Source: Corallium rubrum
Taxonomy: Eukaryota > Cnidaria > Anthozoa > Scleralcyonacea > Coralliidae
Length of the DNA: 64,000 nucleotides
NCBI GenBank assembly: GCA_964035015.1
Contig: OZ036006.1
Coordinates: 15,186,957-15,250,956 of the forward strand
Reading direction: 5' to 3'
In this document: in pieces, positions 35,504 to 48,789 of the stretch
Numbering within the stretch: position 1 is the first letter of the stretch
How the letters are laid out: each line of letters opens with the position of its first letter
The notes under the pieces: model-generated
Databases searched by the model: none
The model's input: only the letters and a program-made list of their open reading frames with translations
What the model was told of the DNA's origin: nothing
Made by a program: the position numbers and the translations under genes

Positions 35504-35881
35504 TATCGCGGAGATTATATTAGGGACTTTAAGATCTACGACGTCAACCTCAACGACGACGGCGGTTAAAAAGCAAGACAAGTTTTTGCAATTTAAAGAA
35601 GTCACGTATAACTGGCTATTATATTTGGTATTTGAAGCTAGTTTCATGACTTCCAAAACGTCCCAGTATTGCTATAAAACGATTGTAGTGTCCGTATTGA
35701 AGTCAATCTCAAGCAACAGTTCTCATCTTTTGGCCGTTGACGACGTCCAGAAGACGTGAAAATGCTCTAAGTGGCGTTGTAGATAAAGGAGGACGGTGTT
35801 GAGTTTACTCTTTGGACTAAAAATTATTCGCTCTCTTTGTTTTGCAAAAATAATTATTTTGTTTAAAGACGTCGTCGTTAA
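35504..35881. other. No supported gene
   Basis: Contains ATTAGGGACTTTAAGATCTA at the left. The sequence just right of the next element has CTCCCTAATCTAATT, which would fit inverted ends of an older transposon interrupted by the hAT copy. Not firm. Confidence 0.35.
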
Positions 35882-36942
35882 CAGTGGTGGAAAAAGTTAT
35901 TTTCTTTCTGGGAACCTGGGTTTAGGACTCAAAATGTTCTGCAAAATTTCCAATACAACATGGACAGAACACCACCATAATTACTATACATTCATGTAAA
36001 GCAAAATATGTCGTTATTATCTGATATGTATAAATATAAAATCGGGTGTTAAGAAAAAGCAACTGACGCTGTAATTTTTCGATCTAGCAATTTAGTAATA
36101 TTTTCATCAGTCGCACTCTCAGAGTGTCACTAGTTACTACAGCATGTCATTTACTGGCAGTTAGACTAGTGCACTTGTATTTGTTTAGTTAATAATTGAC
36201 AAAATGTTGCCTATCTTGTGAATGTTACCGTTCTTGGCTTCTACATGTTATCACGCTATGTACGTAAGTTAACTACCTAAAAGACATTACATGAAATCGT
36301 TCATGACTGTATAGATAATTACGTAATTTATAAAATTACAGTAAATACTGGTCTTAGCAATTAGTACTGTCAGAAAAGAAAATTAGGAATGGCATATCCA
36401 CAACCTGTAGCAAATTCTGTGAAAGAACTGTAGCAGTGATTTAGGTATTCCATGGTATTTAATTAGTCGAGTTGTACCAAAGATAATGGAAGGGGAACTG
36501 GATAGGAAACTTAAAACGATCTTACGAAACCGGAAACGACGTTTGCATAACTTGCTATGCTAATTATACACTTACAAGCAGCTAATGCACCTAACGAGGG
36601 ATCCCACATGCCAGGATCAACCATTGCTGAAATTAAACAATAGTGTAATATCACTTAAGTTCAGCAGTTGATTTTAGGATCACCCGTTAGGTGCATTAGC
36701 CGCTTATAAGTGTATAGTTACCATAGCAAGTTGTGCAAACATCGTTTCCGGTTCCGTAAGTTTCCTATCCAGTTCCCCTCCATTATTTATGGCTGTAGAA
36801 CGTACAGTAAGTGTAATTTCAATGAAGTCCAATTCTTTTTTCAGTAACCATCAAACCTTAAAAATTTTCTGTAAAAAGTTCTGTGAGAATTTGGAACCAA
36901 AAAAATTTCTGGGACCAAGTTCCGATACTTTTTCCACCTCTG
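35882..36942. mobile_element. hAT-like non-autonomous element, relative of 29.2 kb copy
   Basis: Ends CAGTGGTGGAAAAAGTTATT and ...CTTTTTCCACCTCTG. About 500 bp of the interior is collinear with 29.24-29.74 kb. The left about 150 bp matches the right end of the 29.2-kb copy in inverse. The flanking 8-bp duplication is degraded. It is itself interrupted by a MITE. Confidence 0.7.
36484..36794. mobile_element. MITE with about 115-bp inverted repeats
   Basis: Ends ATAATGGAAGGGGAACTGGA and, complementary, ATAAATGGAGGGGAACTGGA. Long arms include CTAATGCACCTAACG. It is inserted in the hAT-like element exactly where the 29.2-kb copy is continuous (GTTGTACAACGTACAG), so an empty site is present in the window. 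Confidence 0.8.
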
Positions 36943-38018
36943 CTCCCTAATCTAATTGCCCAGCACGCGTCTAATTGTCGTCATATTTTAAAATCGTTTA
37001 CTAACACAAGGTTGAACTTTTTGATCAGCGAACACTCCCAAGAGTTATATACAAACTACAGCCATTGTTTCACAATTTTTATTGAGAACATTTGCATGGT
37101 AAAAACTCACTGTTTAACGAACAATTATAGTAAGTCATTGTTATACTGTAGATACGCATATAGGTATCAATCGAACTCAAACTTAGTCTTGGATTATAAA
37201 TAAATATATTTCCACACGGTTTACAAACATGTCTAGAGGTGCAATTACAGCGTTGTTACAAAGAGTATTACGTGTTATCTCTGAACAAAGTAGTTTCAAT
37301 TTGCGCGGCGTTAAATCATAAATAATGGAAGGGGAACTGGATAGAAAACTTAAAACGATCTTACGAAACCGGAAACGATGTTTGCACAACTTGCTATGCC
37401 AATTATACACTTACAAGCAGCTAATGCACCTAACGAGGGATGCCACATGGCCAGGATCAACCATTGCTGAAATTACACAATAGTTACCATAACAAGTTGT
37501 GCAAACATCGTTTCCGGTTTCGTAAGTTTCCTATACAGTTCCCTTCCATTATCTATGGTTAAATACTTCAATAGTGACTGCGGAGGCGACTGCATGACCA
37601 GTCGAGTCATCGTCAAACTGGATTACCTATTGGATGGAACAACAAGTTATTATCATCCGCCTCAGTACTGACGAATATCATAATAAGTCCATATACGAGC
37701 CTGAACGACTGAGTCGTTCAGTTAATAAGGTTATTTGTTCGTTATGGTTGGATTGTGCAGGTTCACTATTTGTACAGGAGACTTTCTTAGAGATTCCCAA
37801 ATGTTCCGAGACACGCGTGTGCAAATGACTCTGTGTTACAATGCTCCGCAACATTGTCACGTATGTTTATAAACCACATGCATGTATGTGATCTCAGAAG
37901 CTTGGGAGTTTGGTCTTTAAATGGAAAGAAACTAGACAACCATAGATTAGGTTTAAGGATAACTCGAAGATTAATTATTTTCTGTCCGAATTGACAGCGT
38001 TAATTAACCCGGTTTCAA
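36943..38018. other. No supported gene; second copy of the 36.5-kb MITE
   Basis: An internally deleted copy of the GGAAGGGGAACTGGATAG MITE lies at about 37320-37557. A right-half fragment of the family is also at about 42040-42166. Remaining sequence has no recognisable exon. Confidence 0.6.
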
Positions 38019-38316
38019 CCCCCTGTTTACATGAAGCGAATTGACAGTCCAATCGGATCGGAAAATGTTTACATGGAGAATCCGTTAACATTATTTTCGG
38101 TTTTGGAACACTATTTTCTGTGCTTCCCTCAATTTCTGCCATTTAGCACGACACGCACCAACTTAACTCATGCGTATCAAGTAATTTTCAAGTCAAATTG
38201 TGTTTACATGAATCAGATTGGAGACATTCAAGTCGATCCTTGCTTGAATCTCAAGTCAATCCACCCCACTGCGTTTCGATCAGATCGAAAACTTTCAATC
38301 TTCTTCATGTAAACAC
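38019..38316. mobile_element. MITE with CCCTGTTTACATGAAG ends
   Basis: CCCTGTTTACATGAAG on the left and CTTCATGTAAACA on the right are inverted. The interior has repeated GTTTACATG motifs. No transposase. Confidence 0.6.
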
Positions 38317-38539
38317 ATGCAACAAGGAGAAACAACATGGGAGATTTGATTTAGTTGTGATGTGACTGGTTAATTAGACGTTTATAAGTTGGCGTATCAG
38401 TCGCGCCCACTGAATTGAATTGATTTGGCATGTGCGGCAGAAGTGTATATAAGAATATATATTATATTATATTATATTATATAATCCACCGGATTAAAGA
38501 GTTCTACGCAGGTGGTATATTGAAGAAATAACAACGAAA

Positions 38540-38970
38540 TACTCACGTTTTGAACAAAGCCTTCGCATCAGAGTAACAGTAGATTTACTCCGATGGATAA
38601 TGCGACGATAATGCGTGTTCGTGTTTACACGACGAGTTATCATCGCGTCGAATTAAATGATACTATTCTGTCTGTGACAATTCGGCACCATGTTTTCAAG
38701 GAATCATTTTCAGGCTCTAGATGTATTCGACTGAAATTCGACGTTTAACTCGACGTCGCATTTACATCGCATTATAAACTGTAAAAACTGATTGGTTGAA
38801 ATAACCAATTTAATTGCATAATTGTCTCAGATTCATTTAAATCTGAGACAACCAATTAAATTGGTTATTTCAACCGATCAGTTTTTACAGTGTACCGACG
38901 AAATTAATTCGAATTAAATCGGCGTCTGAATTAAATTCTTCTATTATGCGACGTTTAGCACTGGCCTTAT
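38540..38970. mobile_element. MITE related to 27.2 kb copy with a nested palindrome
   Basis: The right end TATGCGACGTTTAGCACTGGCC and the CGTCG/TTAAATTC-rich interior match the 27245-27625 element. A 114-bp palindrome (38778-38891, arms starting ACTGTAAAAACTGATTGG) sits inside and looks like a second, nested element. Confidence 0.65.
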
Positions 38971-39143
38971 ATGACTTATAGTTATACTCAACTCCTCACC
39001 TTGTACAACAAAACTCTCTACCAATGCCTAAAAATTAAGAGACATTAATTAATTAAATAATAATAAGAAACCCACACTTCAGTATCGATGAATTTACTGT
39101 AAGTGTAAACTATAAAAATTTTAAAGAATAGACTTTTACTTAC
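38971..39143. other. Intron start, no other feature
   Basis: AT-rich sequence downstream of the donor of the candidate first exon; nothing recognised. Confidence 0.5.
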
Positions 39144-39176
39144 AGCAGTTATCGTCACCAGCAAAATAAACTTCAT
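39144..39176 (-). CDS. Candidate first coding exon: signal peptide
   Basis: On the minus strand ATG starts the peptide MKFILLVTITA and runs directly into a consensus donor (GCT/GTAAGT). A positively charged residue then a hydrophobic run is typical of the start of a secretory signal. A TATA-like ATAAAAA lies about 80 bp upstream, leaving room for a short 5' UTR. It is the most likely start of the secreted cysteine-rich gene whose modules follow on the same strand. However, it ends in phase 0 while the first recognised module starts in phase 1, so at least one exon between them has not been found, or it belongs to another gene. Confidence 0.5.
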
Positions 39177-39255
39177 TCTAGCTTCTTTCGTTGTGGTGAG
39201 TCGTTGGCTCCTGGCTAGTTGGACTGTGTATGTAAATTGTATTCAAGCATGAATC

Positions 39256-39262
39256 TTTTTAT
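39256..39262 (-). promoter_or_regulatory. TATA-like box
   Basis: ATAAAAA on the minus strand upstream of the candidate signal-peptide exon. The distance to the ATG would fit a core promoter plus a 5' UTR of about 50 nt. Sequence evidence only. Confidence 0.35.
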
Positions 39263-40244
39263 GGACGCGATAGCTGTTAGCCCCGTAACATCCCCTGGTT
39301 TATTTTTGGGGGTGTGTATTTCCCCCCATTATGTGGTGCGAGAAGTTGCTTAAAGCACCTTAATACTTATTGTGTGTCAGAGGAAATAACCTTAAGAGCA
39401 AAGAGGAACTTATGGTGGCATTTTCATCTCAAACAAAGTGCGGGGGAAGTGATTATATGCATTTACCCATTTGATGCCAATCGTGCCAATATTTATCCAA
39501 TATTTTGAATAGAGCAAAGTGAAACTGCCGAGATTTTTAGTAGCAACAAAACACCGAGTAAACATAAGCACGTATAGAAGGAAATTTATTGGCAGAATGA
39601 AAACCGGCACTCAGCAATGGCAGTCTGAGATTGCCACGGTGCTCAGCCTTCCTGGTGTAGACGTTCGTACTTCCGCTGCTGCGGAAACACAAACGTTTGC
39701 AAGCAGGCTACACTTGTGCTGCATGACTGCTGGAGTTGTATATTGATTTGTATGATGAACTAGTATTTCACGTCATAAACAGTCAAATATTTTGCCTTGA
39801 AATGGTTGATTGATAAAAACCCTCAGTACTAAATTCAAAACTTTGTGGTCTTTCCTAATAGTTGTGAATTTGTCACAACATATTAATTATATCAAACATT
39901 GAAATCAAGGTAGTGTGCTATGTAGTGTTGAAACACAAATTGAAATTAGGGAGGAATATAAAACATGAACTTCGTTTCTCTTTTACGAAGGGCCTTCGCT
40001 CGGAACGTTAGACTTTACGTTCTACGTTCGGCAGCAGATTGGATTATATACTTTTTTGTAATGAATGCGATAAACGAAAACGTGAGTTGTATTACCGTTT
40101 GTCATTACAAACGATCCACTATCCTCATTGTATATGTATCAATTAAACCAAATTTGGATAAACTTTCTCGAAACTTTCGATATATTTAATCAAGTGCAAC
40201 AATCGATGCAAGACATATTTATTTAGTATACATCCGAACTGACG
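39263..40244. other. No supported gene
   Basis: A degenerate hammerhead-like segment is at 39983-40010 (TTACGAAGGGCCTTCGCTCG then GAACG), related to the 31-32 kb remnants. No exon is recognised upstream of the candidate promoter. Confidence 0.4.
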
Positions 40245-40697
40245 TCGACATGCATTCTGATGGACGAGCGGATCCATGTAATATTTTGCATTTGAAATAC
40301 ATTAATCGCAAGTATTGGCGAAAGCAACAGAAACAAACATTTGGATTTTATCCTATAAGTTTTCTATATCAGCCATTTCAATGAAAATGGTTTGATCACT
40401 CTGGTCAAAATTTGATTACACAAATGTAAATACAATTTAATTTTAACTCGTACGGTGACAAGCCACACCGTGTAACCGTCTTGGATTGCAACGGTACTAA
40501 GATTGTGCATCGATTTGTGTAATCGACTTTGTACGGACAAAACAAAACAATCAAACTTTTAGTCTTAATTAAAAGAGCTAATCTATGATCAAAACTGTTA
40601 AGATAAAATTTACAGTAATACTTGCGATAAACAATTGCATTTTTCAATGCAAATTGTCATATGGATCCGCAGTGCTCGTGATTCAGAATGCATGACG
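40245..40697. mobile_element. Inverted-repeat element, MITE-like
   Basis: Left CATGCATTCTGATGGACGAG ... GGATCCATGTAATATTTTGC and right sequence complementary to CATGCATTCTGAATCACGAG ... GGATCCATATGACAATTTGC give arms of about 75 bp with mismatches, extending to ATCGCAAGTATT. No coding sequence. Confidence 0.65.
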
Positions 40698-43154
40698 GTC
40701 TTTTCAATTAAAATTGAAATTAAGATGTCTGATGACTATTCATTTAATTAAATACATCAGATTAGCAATGATTTTGATTGATATATACAGCGAGATCTGT
40801 GATGACAGATGGCTGTATTTTTTTTTCAATTTGGCGGCGATTGCATTCGTTGATCACAAGACACAATATTTCTTAAAAAGTCTATGTGCCATGGTAATAT
40901 ATGTTTTGAAAAATGCACAGCCATTAGCTAAGTCCACAAAGTTTCGAATGGCGTTCGCCCACGCTATTGACACTACAAGTCTTAACTCGCTGAAGGTGGA
41001 CAACATAAGAGACGAACTGTCTAAAGTAATTTTATTTTATTAATTTTCGAAACTATAAGTTAAAATACGGCAACATTTCCCAAGCTTAAATAACAATTCT
41101 CACACAACTGCAACAACGGTGAACCTAGCTGGCGTCGGGTTGGGCAACTTTTGTGGTTGCTTTTGCAATTATTAGCGATTAATAATTGCTTTTTAATACA
41201 AAATATGATATGGTCCGCTCGTGAATTTGCATAACAAATCAGTAGGCTCATTTGGTGTTGCATGATGACAGTTCACAATGGGAGCAATTATGCTATCTCG
41301 CCAAGTGTTAATTTAATTTGAATATGTGAATTAATTCCGGCTTCGCCAAACTAAGGGATAAACAAAATCATCTAGCATTAACCAGAATAAAAGTCCAATT
41401 CGGACAGAAAGAGTTATAGACAAGAGTTTATAAATCATTCCTCACTGTCCGAGGGCCTTACCAAGGAAAGGTGAATATTAAATCACCTGGCCCTTGCAGA
41501 ATGAAATGCTAAAGAGCAAAAACCAATTCGGACAGCAGTGAATTCTTTTCTTTCTTTTTTCTGATATTAGCTAAAATTTGGAGTAAATGAAATCGGGCAG
41601 CTTGATAATTGTTTTGTCAGAACTTCTTATGAACTATTGGGCTCTACTTGATTTGCATAAATCCATATGGCATTGCAATCCGAAGAAACTGTTTGACACC
41701 AATATATAGTGTATGCATGGAGTGTCAAGTTGGGTTTTTTATTTTGTAAAGCGGCTGAATGAAACATAACTCGTTTACAGGGGCGTAGGAAACAGGGGAA
41801 ACGGGGCATGTTCCCCCCAGATTTGTCATGAAGTGCCTATTTTGCAACAGAAAAGTGTTCTTTTTCGATAAAACATGTGTTTCAAGTGTCCTTTTGAAGT
41901 CCTACCCCTGAGAAAAGTGCCCTTTTGAAGCTGTGCCAATCCAAGATCAACTTGCTTCCTACGCCACGTACAGCTCGTTTATATTGTTAATTGTTTTTTG
42001 GATAAAATCCCACCAAGTTCATCCCACCAATAGATGATCCTGGCCATGCGGGACCACCCGTTAGGTGCATTAGCCCCTTATAAGTGTATAATTACCATAG
42101 CAAGTTGTGCAAACATAGTTTCCGTTTTAAGTTTCCTATCCAGTTCCCCTTCCATTATCTATGGTTGTATACACTTCACCAGTATATGAATAGTGGTTCA
42201 GTATTTAAATTCGTTATATATACTTCACCAGTATATGAATAGTGGTTTAGTATTTAAATTCGTTGCGTACACTTCACCATTAAAGCTCGGATATGATTAA
42301 TCAATGAAAGGAAATACATGGGGGTATGAAGAATGGGATGCTAAGCCATCTCTGTAAAACAAATATTGTTTTGCCACTCTTGCTAAACTTCCTTTTCCGG
42401 CAATTAAGAATATTACACCACTATCTATTGAGTGTCCTCTTTCTGAAATCAGCTCAGCATTCAGACGTCAAACTTCATCGGGCTTAGGGTATACCAAAGA
42501 AAAAAGTAGGCACTTTAAGATGCTAGGACAGTTAAGACACGGTTAAAAAGGTTAACAGCATGTATGAGTGAATAGTTGTCTCATCTCATAAAACTTGGGA
42601 GCAAATAATGTAAGTATTTTAGTAGAAACTAACTTGTGTACCTTAGTTCTTCCGAATTTCAAAAAACGGAGCATAAGCATTGTTTCTGTGTGAAAACCAA
42701 GGCAAAACAAATCTTTCACTCTTCGTAGCCTCTATGTTGTTTACCTGTATGTCCGCGCGAGTACTGGTACTTAATTTTCTATACTCGCTATCTGTCGACA
42801 AATACATATCGCGTATAGAGTATCCAATCATATTGCAGCACTTGCAATAGTATACCAGTAAGTTCCTAAATAGCTTGGAACAATCTAGACGTGAGGACAC
42901 CACTCATATATACCCAAGCAATTGCCGGTGAAAACTGCTTGTGGGATAGTATAAGTAGCGCGCGCATGCAGAGAGCATGAGGTGGTATAGAGCCAGAGTG
43001 CTAAAACTGCCACAATTAGCGCTAGCTACCGGACACCTGCACCGCTCTCACAGAGTGCTCTACAACGCAGTGGAGGAGCGTAATATAGTTCAATCTACAG
43101 ACACGTGTTTCGCTGCACTACAGCTCATCAGTGTAGCTTGAAACTATCTAGATG
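40698..43154. other. No supported gene; short tandem duplication
   Basis: Contains a MITE fragment (about 42040-42166) and a roughly 54-bp tandem duplication with ACTTCACCAGTATATGAATA (about 42173-42290, 2.3 copies). Small ORFs have no domains. Confidence 0.5.
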
Positions 43155-43310
43155 TGAGAACACATGAAACACCCCCCACCATGCTTTTTTGAAACACGCC
43201 CCACCCAAACACCCACCCCTGATAAAAATAAGCACTCCTGATATATACTAGAAATACATGATCGCAACAACCCCTCGCCCACTTTTAATATATACATTTT
43301 TGTAAACCAC
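43155..43310. repeat. Fragments of segment A of the composite repeat
   Basis: GAAACACCCCCCACC-type and ACAACCCCTCGCCC-type pieces of segment A lie on both sides of TATACTAGAAATACATG, as a small rearranged copy. Confidence 0.7.
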
Positions 43311-43571
43311 CACCACCACCACACACACACTTTCTGGTTTTGGTTGGGGTTTTTTTGTATTTAAGTCTACCTGTATTATAGTTTTTATATTTAGTCTATG
43401 TAATAATAAACTTAACAGCCTGAAAAATTTTGAATAGAAAGAGAGAAACAAACCAGTATAACTTCAAAGAAAATTCATTGGCAAAGTTCACCCGGCTGTA
43501 GTCATGTACTGTAGTATTAAGTATTGACACACCGAAAGAGCATACAATGTCAATATTAAAAAAGAAACTAT

Positions 43572-43985
43572 AGCCCTAAACTAAGACTATAGTCCTAAGT
43601 CTAAGACTGTAGTCGTAAGACTAAATTTATAAGACTATAGTCCTAAGACTAAATTTATAAGACTATAGTCCTAAGACTAAATTTATAAGACTATAGTCCT
43701 AAGGCTAAATTTATAAGACTATAGTCCTAAGACTAAATTTATAAGACTATAGTCCAAAGACTAAATTTATAAGACTATAGTCCTAAGACTATAAAATTTA
43801 TGAGACTATAGTCCTAAGACTAAATTTATAAGACTATAGTTCAAAGGCTATAGTCCTAAGACTAAGACTATAGTCCTAAGACTAAGATTATTGTCCTAAG
43901 ACTATATTAGTCCTAATACTAAGATTATAGTCCTAAGACTATAGTCCTAAGACTAAGATTATAGTCCTAAGACTATAGTCCTAAC
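43572..43985. repeat. 28-bp minisatellite
   Basis: Unit about 28 bp with GACTATAGTCCTAAGACTAA and TTTATAA; shortened units lacking the AT-rich half dominate on the right. GACTATAGTC is itself palindromic. Confidence 0.9.
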
Positions 43986-44299
43986 AACGAGATGAACCAA
44001 ATAACAAATTTTCATTCAAAATAGATAATAGTGGCCAAGAAAAGACACAAGGCCACGTCCTAGCATCCAAAGACAACTGTAGACAAGAATATTATTTTAT
44101 ATATTGCATGATTTTCTTTTTCAAGACTCAGCTAAACTGGTAAATATAAATCTCCTACCGTTAAACTTTCTTCTGCTTTTGTCACCACAAACACTGCCAA
44201 TTCAGTCTATACTCTTTTCAGAATTCATATTGTTTTTCTCGTTCGGTTTCTTTCGGTTTCTCCGTGACCAGGCGTGATTCAGTTCTCTTCAATATCTAA

Positions 44300-45251
44300 C
44301 TAGAAATACATGAATGCAACAACCCCTCGCCCGCTTTTATTAAATGCTTTCTTGAAACACCCCCCACCCACCCACCCTGATTAAAATAAGCACACCTGAT
44401 ATACAGCCAATATAAAAACAAACAGATAGAAAAACACATGATAATCCTCAAGATCATTCTATAATTTATGGATAAGATGACTAAACTGATTTAACATATC
44501 AAAGCAAAACTTAGATTTCATTACTAAATTCTGGTTGTACAAAATATGTTCTTAGGAGGTTTCAAAAGGGATTATTTTTAACAAGCTTTAAGTGGCTTCC
44601 CTATGCATACATGTTTTGCAGAGGCAGAATTAAAAGTCAACAGCTCAAAAATTACATTTATAATAGAGTCCGGGATAAAAACAATTCGGTAGAATCGGAT
44701 TCTTGAAAGCAGTATTAAACAGACAACGTTTCAGTCGAAAATTTGGAAATACAGCCAAAAAAATCGCCAAAGCCCATGGCCATGAATGATGAGTATTTAA
44801 TAATAAAAGTAATGAAGTAATGCCAATGGAAAACATCACGTCTACATAAGCTTTTAAAGGTAGTGTTTTAAGTTAGTTTTAGTTAAACTGATTCATGGTT
44901 TGGACGAGCAAAGGGAAAGCACGAAAACGTGAAGCTGTATATTGTTTAGGTTAAGCGAAAACTTGAAAAATATAACAAGAAGCCTACCGTTATATTTGAC
45001 CACGGAGTGAGTGACTGCAGATCGTGTTTTTGTTTACCATACGGCGTTTGGTTTCTTCAAGTTCTCTGGTTTCTCTTCAAGATATATTAAACGGGTTGTT
45101 TGTATCCTTCTTTTCTTCGTGCTCCATTTCGGTTCGTTTAAATGAACGAAAGCAAACTACTATTTGTTTGAGGAGTTCATAGTTTTCTTCGTCGCTAGTC
45201 ACCAGTGTCCAACTATTATTACCGCGTGACGTCGTACCAAACATATATATA

Positions 45252-45305
<54 letters not shown>

Positions 45306-45420
45306 CCCAGATTTCGTCTCCTTCGCTTTTTCTACACGCGTGTAAAGTGGACTCCACGCATGTCGAGATTAGCACCCTCACCGGGCTCCGGGCCTTCGGC
45401 CCTCCGCCCGGGCTCGGGGA
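44300..45420 (+). repeat. Composite dispersed repeat, most complete unrearranged copy
   Basis: Order is A (starts CTAGAAATACATGAATGCAA), B (includes CGCCGTATGGTAAACAAAAA in complement), (AT)n at 45243-45296, then C (ACTATTTCCCAGATTTCGTC to CCGCCCGGGCTCGGGG). It is used here as the reference for the copies at 12.5-14.3, 16.9 and 45.7 kb. No protein is encoded. Confidence 0.8.
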
Positions 45421-45590
45421 AAAGCCGTTTGTTTCAAACTGATTCCTTCATCGTTCTCCCTCGAGTTAAGTAGAATACACCAGAGCAGATTTATTTACAG
45501 GCTTCGGCCAGTTTCAGGACACAGTGTCGTTTTCGGTCTACCAGTAACCCTGCTATTCGAATTCCGAACTGCGAAAGTTGCGGATTTGTT

Positions 45591-45653
<63 letters not shown>

Positions 45654-46641
45654 ATCTCGCAGAATTTCTTTCCCACTTGTGTGTAATTTCGCGTGTACTC
45701 CACGCGTGTCGAGATTAGCACCCTCACCGGGATAATTAAAAAAACAAACAGATATAAAACAAATGATAATCCTCAAGTTAATTATATAATTTATGAATAA
45801 GATGACTAATAAAACTGATTTAATGAAATTGAACATACCAATTTCATTATTAAATTCTAGTTGTAAAAAATATATTGTTTTTAGGAGGTTTCAAAAGGGA
45901 TTATTTTTAGCAAGCATTTAAATGGCTTCCCTATACATACATGTTTTGCAAAGGCAGAATTAAAAAATTACATTTATAATAGTCTGAGATAAAACAATTC
46001 AGTATAATCGGGTTCCTGTAAGAAGTATTAATAAACAGACCACGTTTCAGTCGAAAATTTGGAAATATAGCCATGAAAATCGACAAAGCCCATGAGTATT
46101 TTTAATAATAAAAGTGCATGAAAAGTCAATGAAAAACATCACGTCTACATAAGCCTAAGGTAGTGTTTTAAGTTAACTTTAGTTAAGCTGACTTATGGTT
46201 TGAACGAGCAAAGGGAAAGCACGAAAACATGAAGCTGTAATTGTTTTAGGTTAAGCGAAAACTTGAAAACAACATAAGGTCAAGGTATACTGAACTGTAT
46301 ACCGTCCTTGACGTTTACACAATATATAAATACTAAATAAATATAATTATTTATAATACTAAATAAATTCAAATCCCCTACCGTTAACTTTAAAATTATT
46401 TTGAGACAACTGAGTGACCACAAACACTGCAATTCAGATCGAGTTTTTGTTTACCATACGGCGTTTGGTTTCTTCAGGTTCTCTGGTTTCGCTTCAAGAT
46501 GTGCTATTAAAATCGGCTGTTTGTTTCTTAATAGCCCATCTCAATTGACTGTTTCACTATTCTTTTCTTTGTTGTTCTCTTTTAAATTTTAAGTAGAGCT
46601 TGAATAATTTAACAGGTAAGTACCAGCAGTCCAACACCCTG
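45421..46641 (+). repeat. Second, rearranged copy of the composite repeat
   Basis: An unrelated segment, (AT)n (45595-45651) and a C-like piece (TCCACGCGTGTCGAGATTAG) are followed by partial A and B up to about 46580, with indels relative to the previous copy. No gene. Confidence 0.7.
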
Positions 46642-48789
46642 CTATTCAAAGTCAGTTTGAATATGGAAATTATGCCCTAGGGAATTCATTAATATATATA
46701 AGTGGATGACCATTCTCTCCATTGGCACTTGCAAGAAGCTAAGTCCGTGGATGAACACATTTTGGGAGAGACTTCATACCGCAGATCGACCTCGGCTAGG
46801 ATTTTAGTTTTGGCAGAAATGGTTGACGACCAAGTTCCTGCTATTCCAGTCTTTCTGCTTCTTCAGCGAGTTATCTGGCCTTCAGTACCATATGTAGCGC
46901 CAGATGATCAAACTCCGGCTTTGGCAAACACGGCGCCTCCAAATCAGTCACCAAGTGTTTTTCTTTTTGGCCTGTGTGGCTCACGATTTTCGCCTGTGTG
47001 GCGAGCGAAGACAGGCGTGTTATTTGCCTGTGCGGATTAGATCGCCTACGTTGATATTGTGCCTGTGGGCTAAAGATGCTAAATACTTAGTATTCGTTCG
47101 GAATTTCTTTTGCGAATTTTGACCGGGGAAAAAACTTCAGTTGCCCACGAACGATTGTTAAATACCTTCTCGTATTTCTTGGGGCAAGGTGGATGGAAAG
47201 GTTTTTACGTCATGGCGAAAGTGGATAAACTTTTAATTCGGCCGCGATATCATCGTCAACGGCAATGTGGTGGTATAACGTAGGTGCCTGGAGATTCGAT
47301 TGGCCTCGTGAGAGTTTGCACTGCCTCCTAAAGCGTGGCCGTTGGGATTTTACTCCTACAAATTGGTGAATCTGTGTTCTCCGTATTATCAACTGAGGTG
47401 CGTTGTCAGTGTGTACAATCAATGATGATTCTAATAATGGCAATCATAATACAAAAAAAGATGAAATCACTTAAAAATAAAACAAACAAACCTCGTGTAC
47501 GGTTCGTTGTTTGTTGGGGTCGGGTTAACTTGTAGACTTCGTTCCTCTTCAGGGTGAACAACTCCCATGGACTACCTCTAACTGAGCTGTCTGTGGACGT
47601 TACAGGTTCGGGCGTAAGAGGTTGTTCCCGCCCGATTTGGAACCCATGGGGACGGGAGTGGGGGAGGGGCTACTGTGTACTTTCCTATAGCTTTTTGTAT
47701 TATTACTCAGGTTACCTATCGTAGACCGAGTCTATAGGTTTTGGCTCCGTTTTTGTTTTGTTTGGATTTTTTCGAAATGGGAATCATTACGTCATCCCAT
47801 CAGGTCTTGCGCGGCTGATGCGTCGCTTTCCTGAATGCTGATATCTGATTTGGACGTGTTCAGTGAATTCAGTGTGTTCACAGGCATAGTTATTGTTCAG
47901 CAATGTCGCTAGCAAGTATCTTCATCTTATATACGCTTACAATCTGACACGCCGTTGATTTAAGTGAACCTTATAAATGAACTTTAGCGTGACTAAACAT
48001 GATTATTTAACACCCGCAGGCTCCCGAAAGGACTCGCCATATAAGCGTTTGTGTGGAAATACGTTAAATACAGGCAATCATCTTTTGTGTGTTGCGAATT
48101 GTGTTTTCTGTCGGAGAGTTAGATTGTGTTTTGACTATTTTCTGTCAGAAATCGCGTTTATAGACTTTTATAGATTTTAGCGCTGCATGCCATGTGATTG
48201 CTATGTGATTGCGAGTTTGCAGCCAGCCCGAGCGAAAGCATGACCAGGTTCAGTAATGTCGCCACTGGCAAGTATCATGATTAAGACGACAAGCTATAGC
48301 GAAACTGAAAGTACTTCCAGACCTCAAATCTGCAAATGATGAGACTTATGAGAGAAACGCAAAGACTGTTTCTTCTGCTTGGCCCAAGAACCACAAAACA
48401 CAAGTGATAAGCACCGAATAATGCCAGAAATATGTTGAACTAGCATGTCTGGTGGCCTTGATGGTCGTCGTGTTGTAGGTGTCGTATTTCATGTGGAAAT
48501 GTGTTTCCAAACATTAGATATTTTGAATTTCTGTTAGAACGATTTTAATGAATCTTATATCGACAGGATCGCTGGAATCTGCCGAACCCAGCACCATAGA
48601 TTTGTCTACTGACATTATTAATGGCTATTTGGCCGTTAAGATCCGTTTGTTATAATTGTTGCTTTGCAATTGGCAAACCTTTCATGGAACGGTGTACTTC
48701 ATACAAGACCATATATAGAAGACCCGTTGGGTTGTAATTTTCAATAAGTACGCAATATCTCAAAGCGGTTCTACTAACGACGCACGCTG

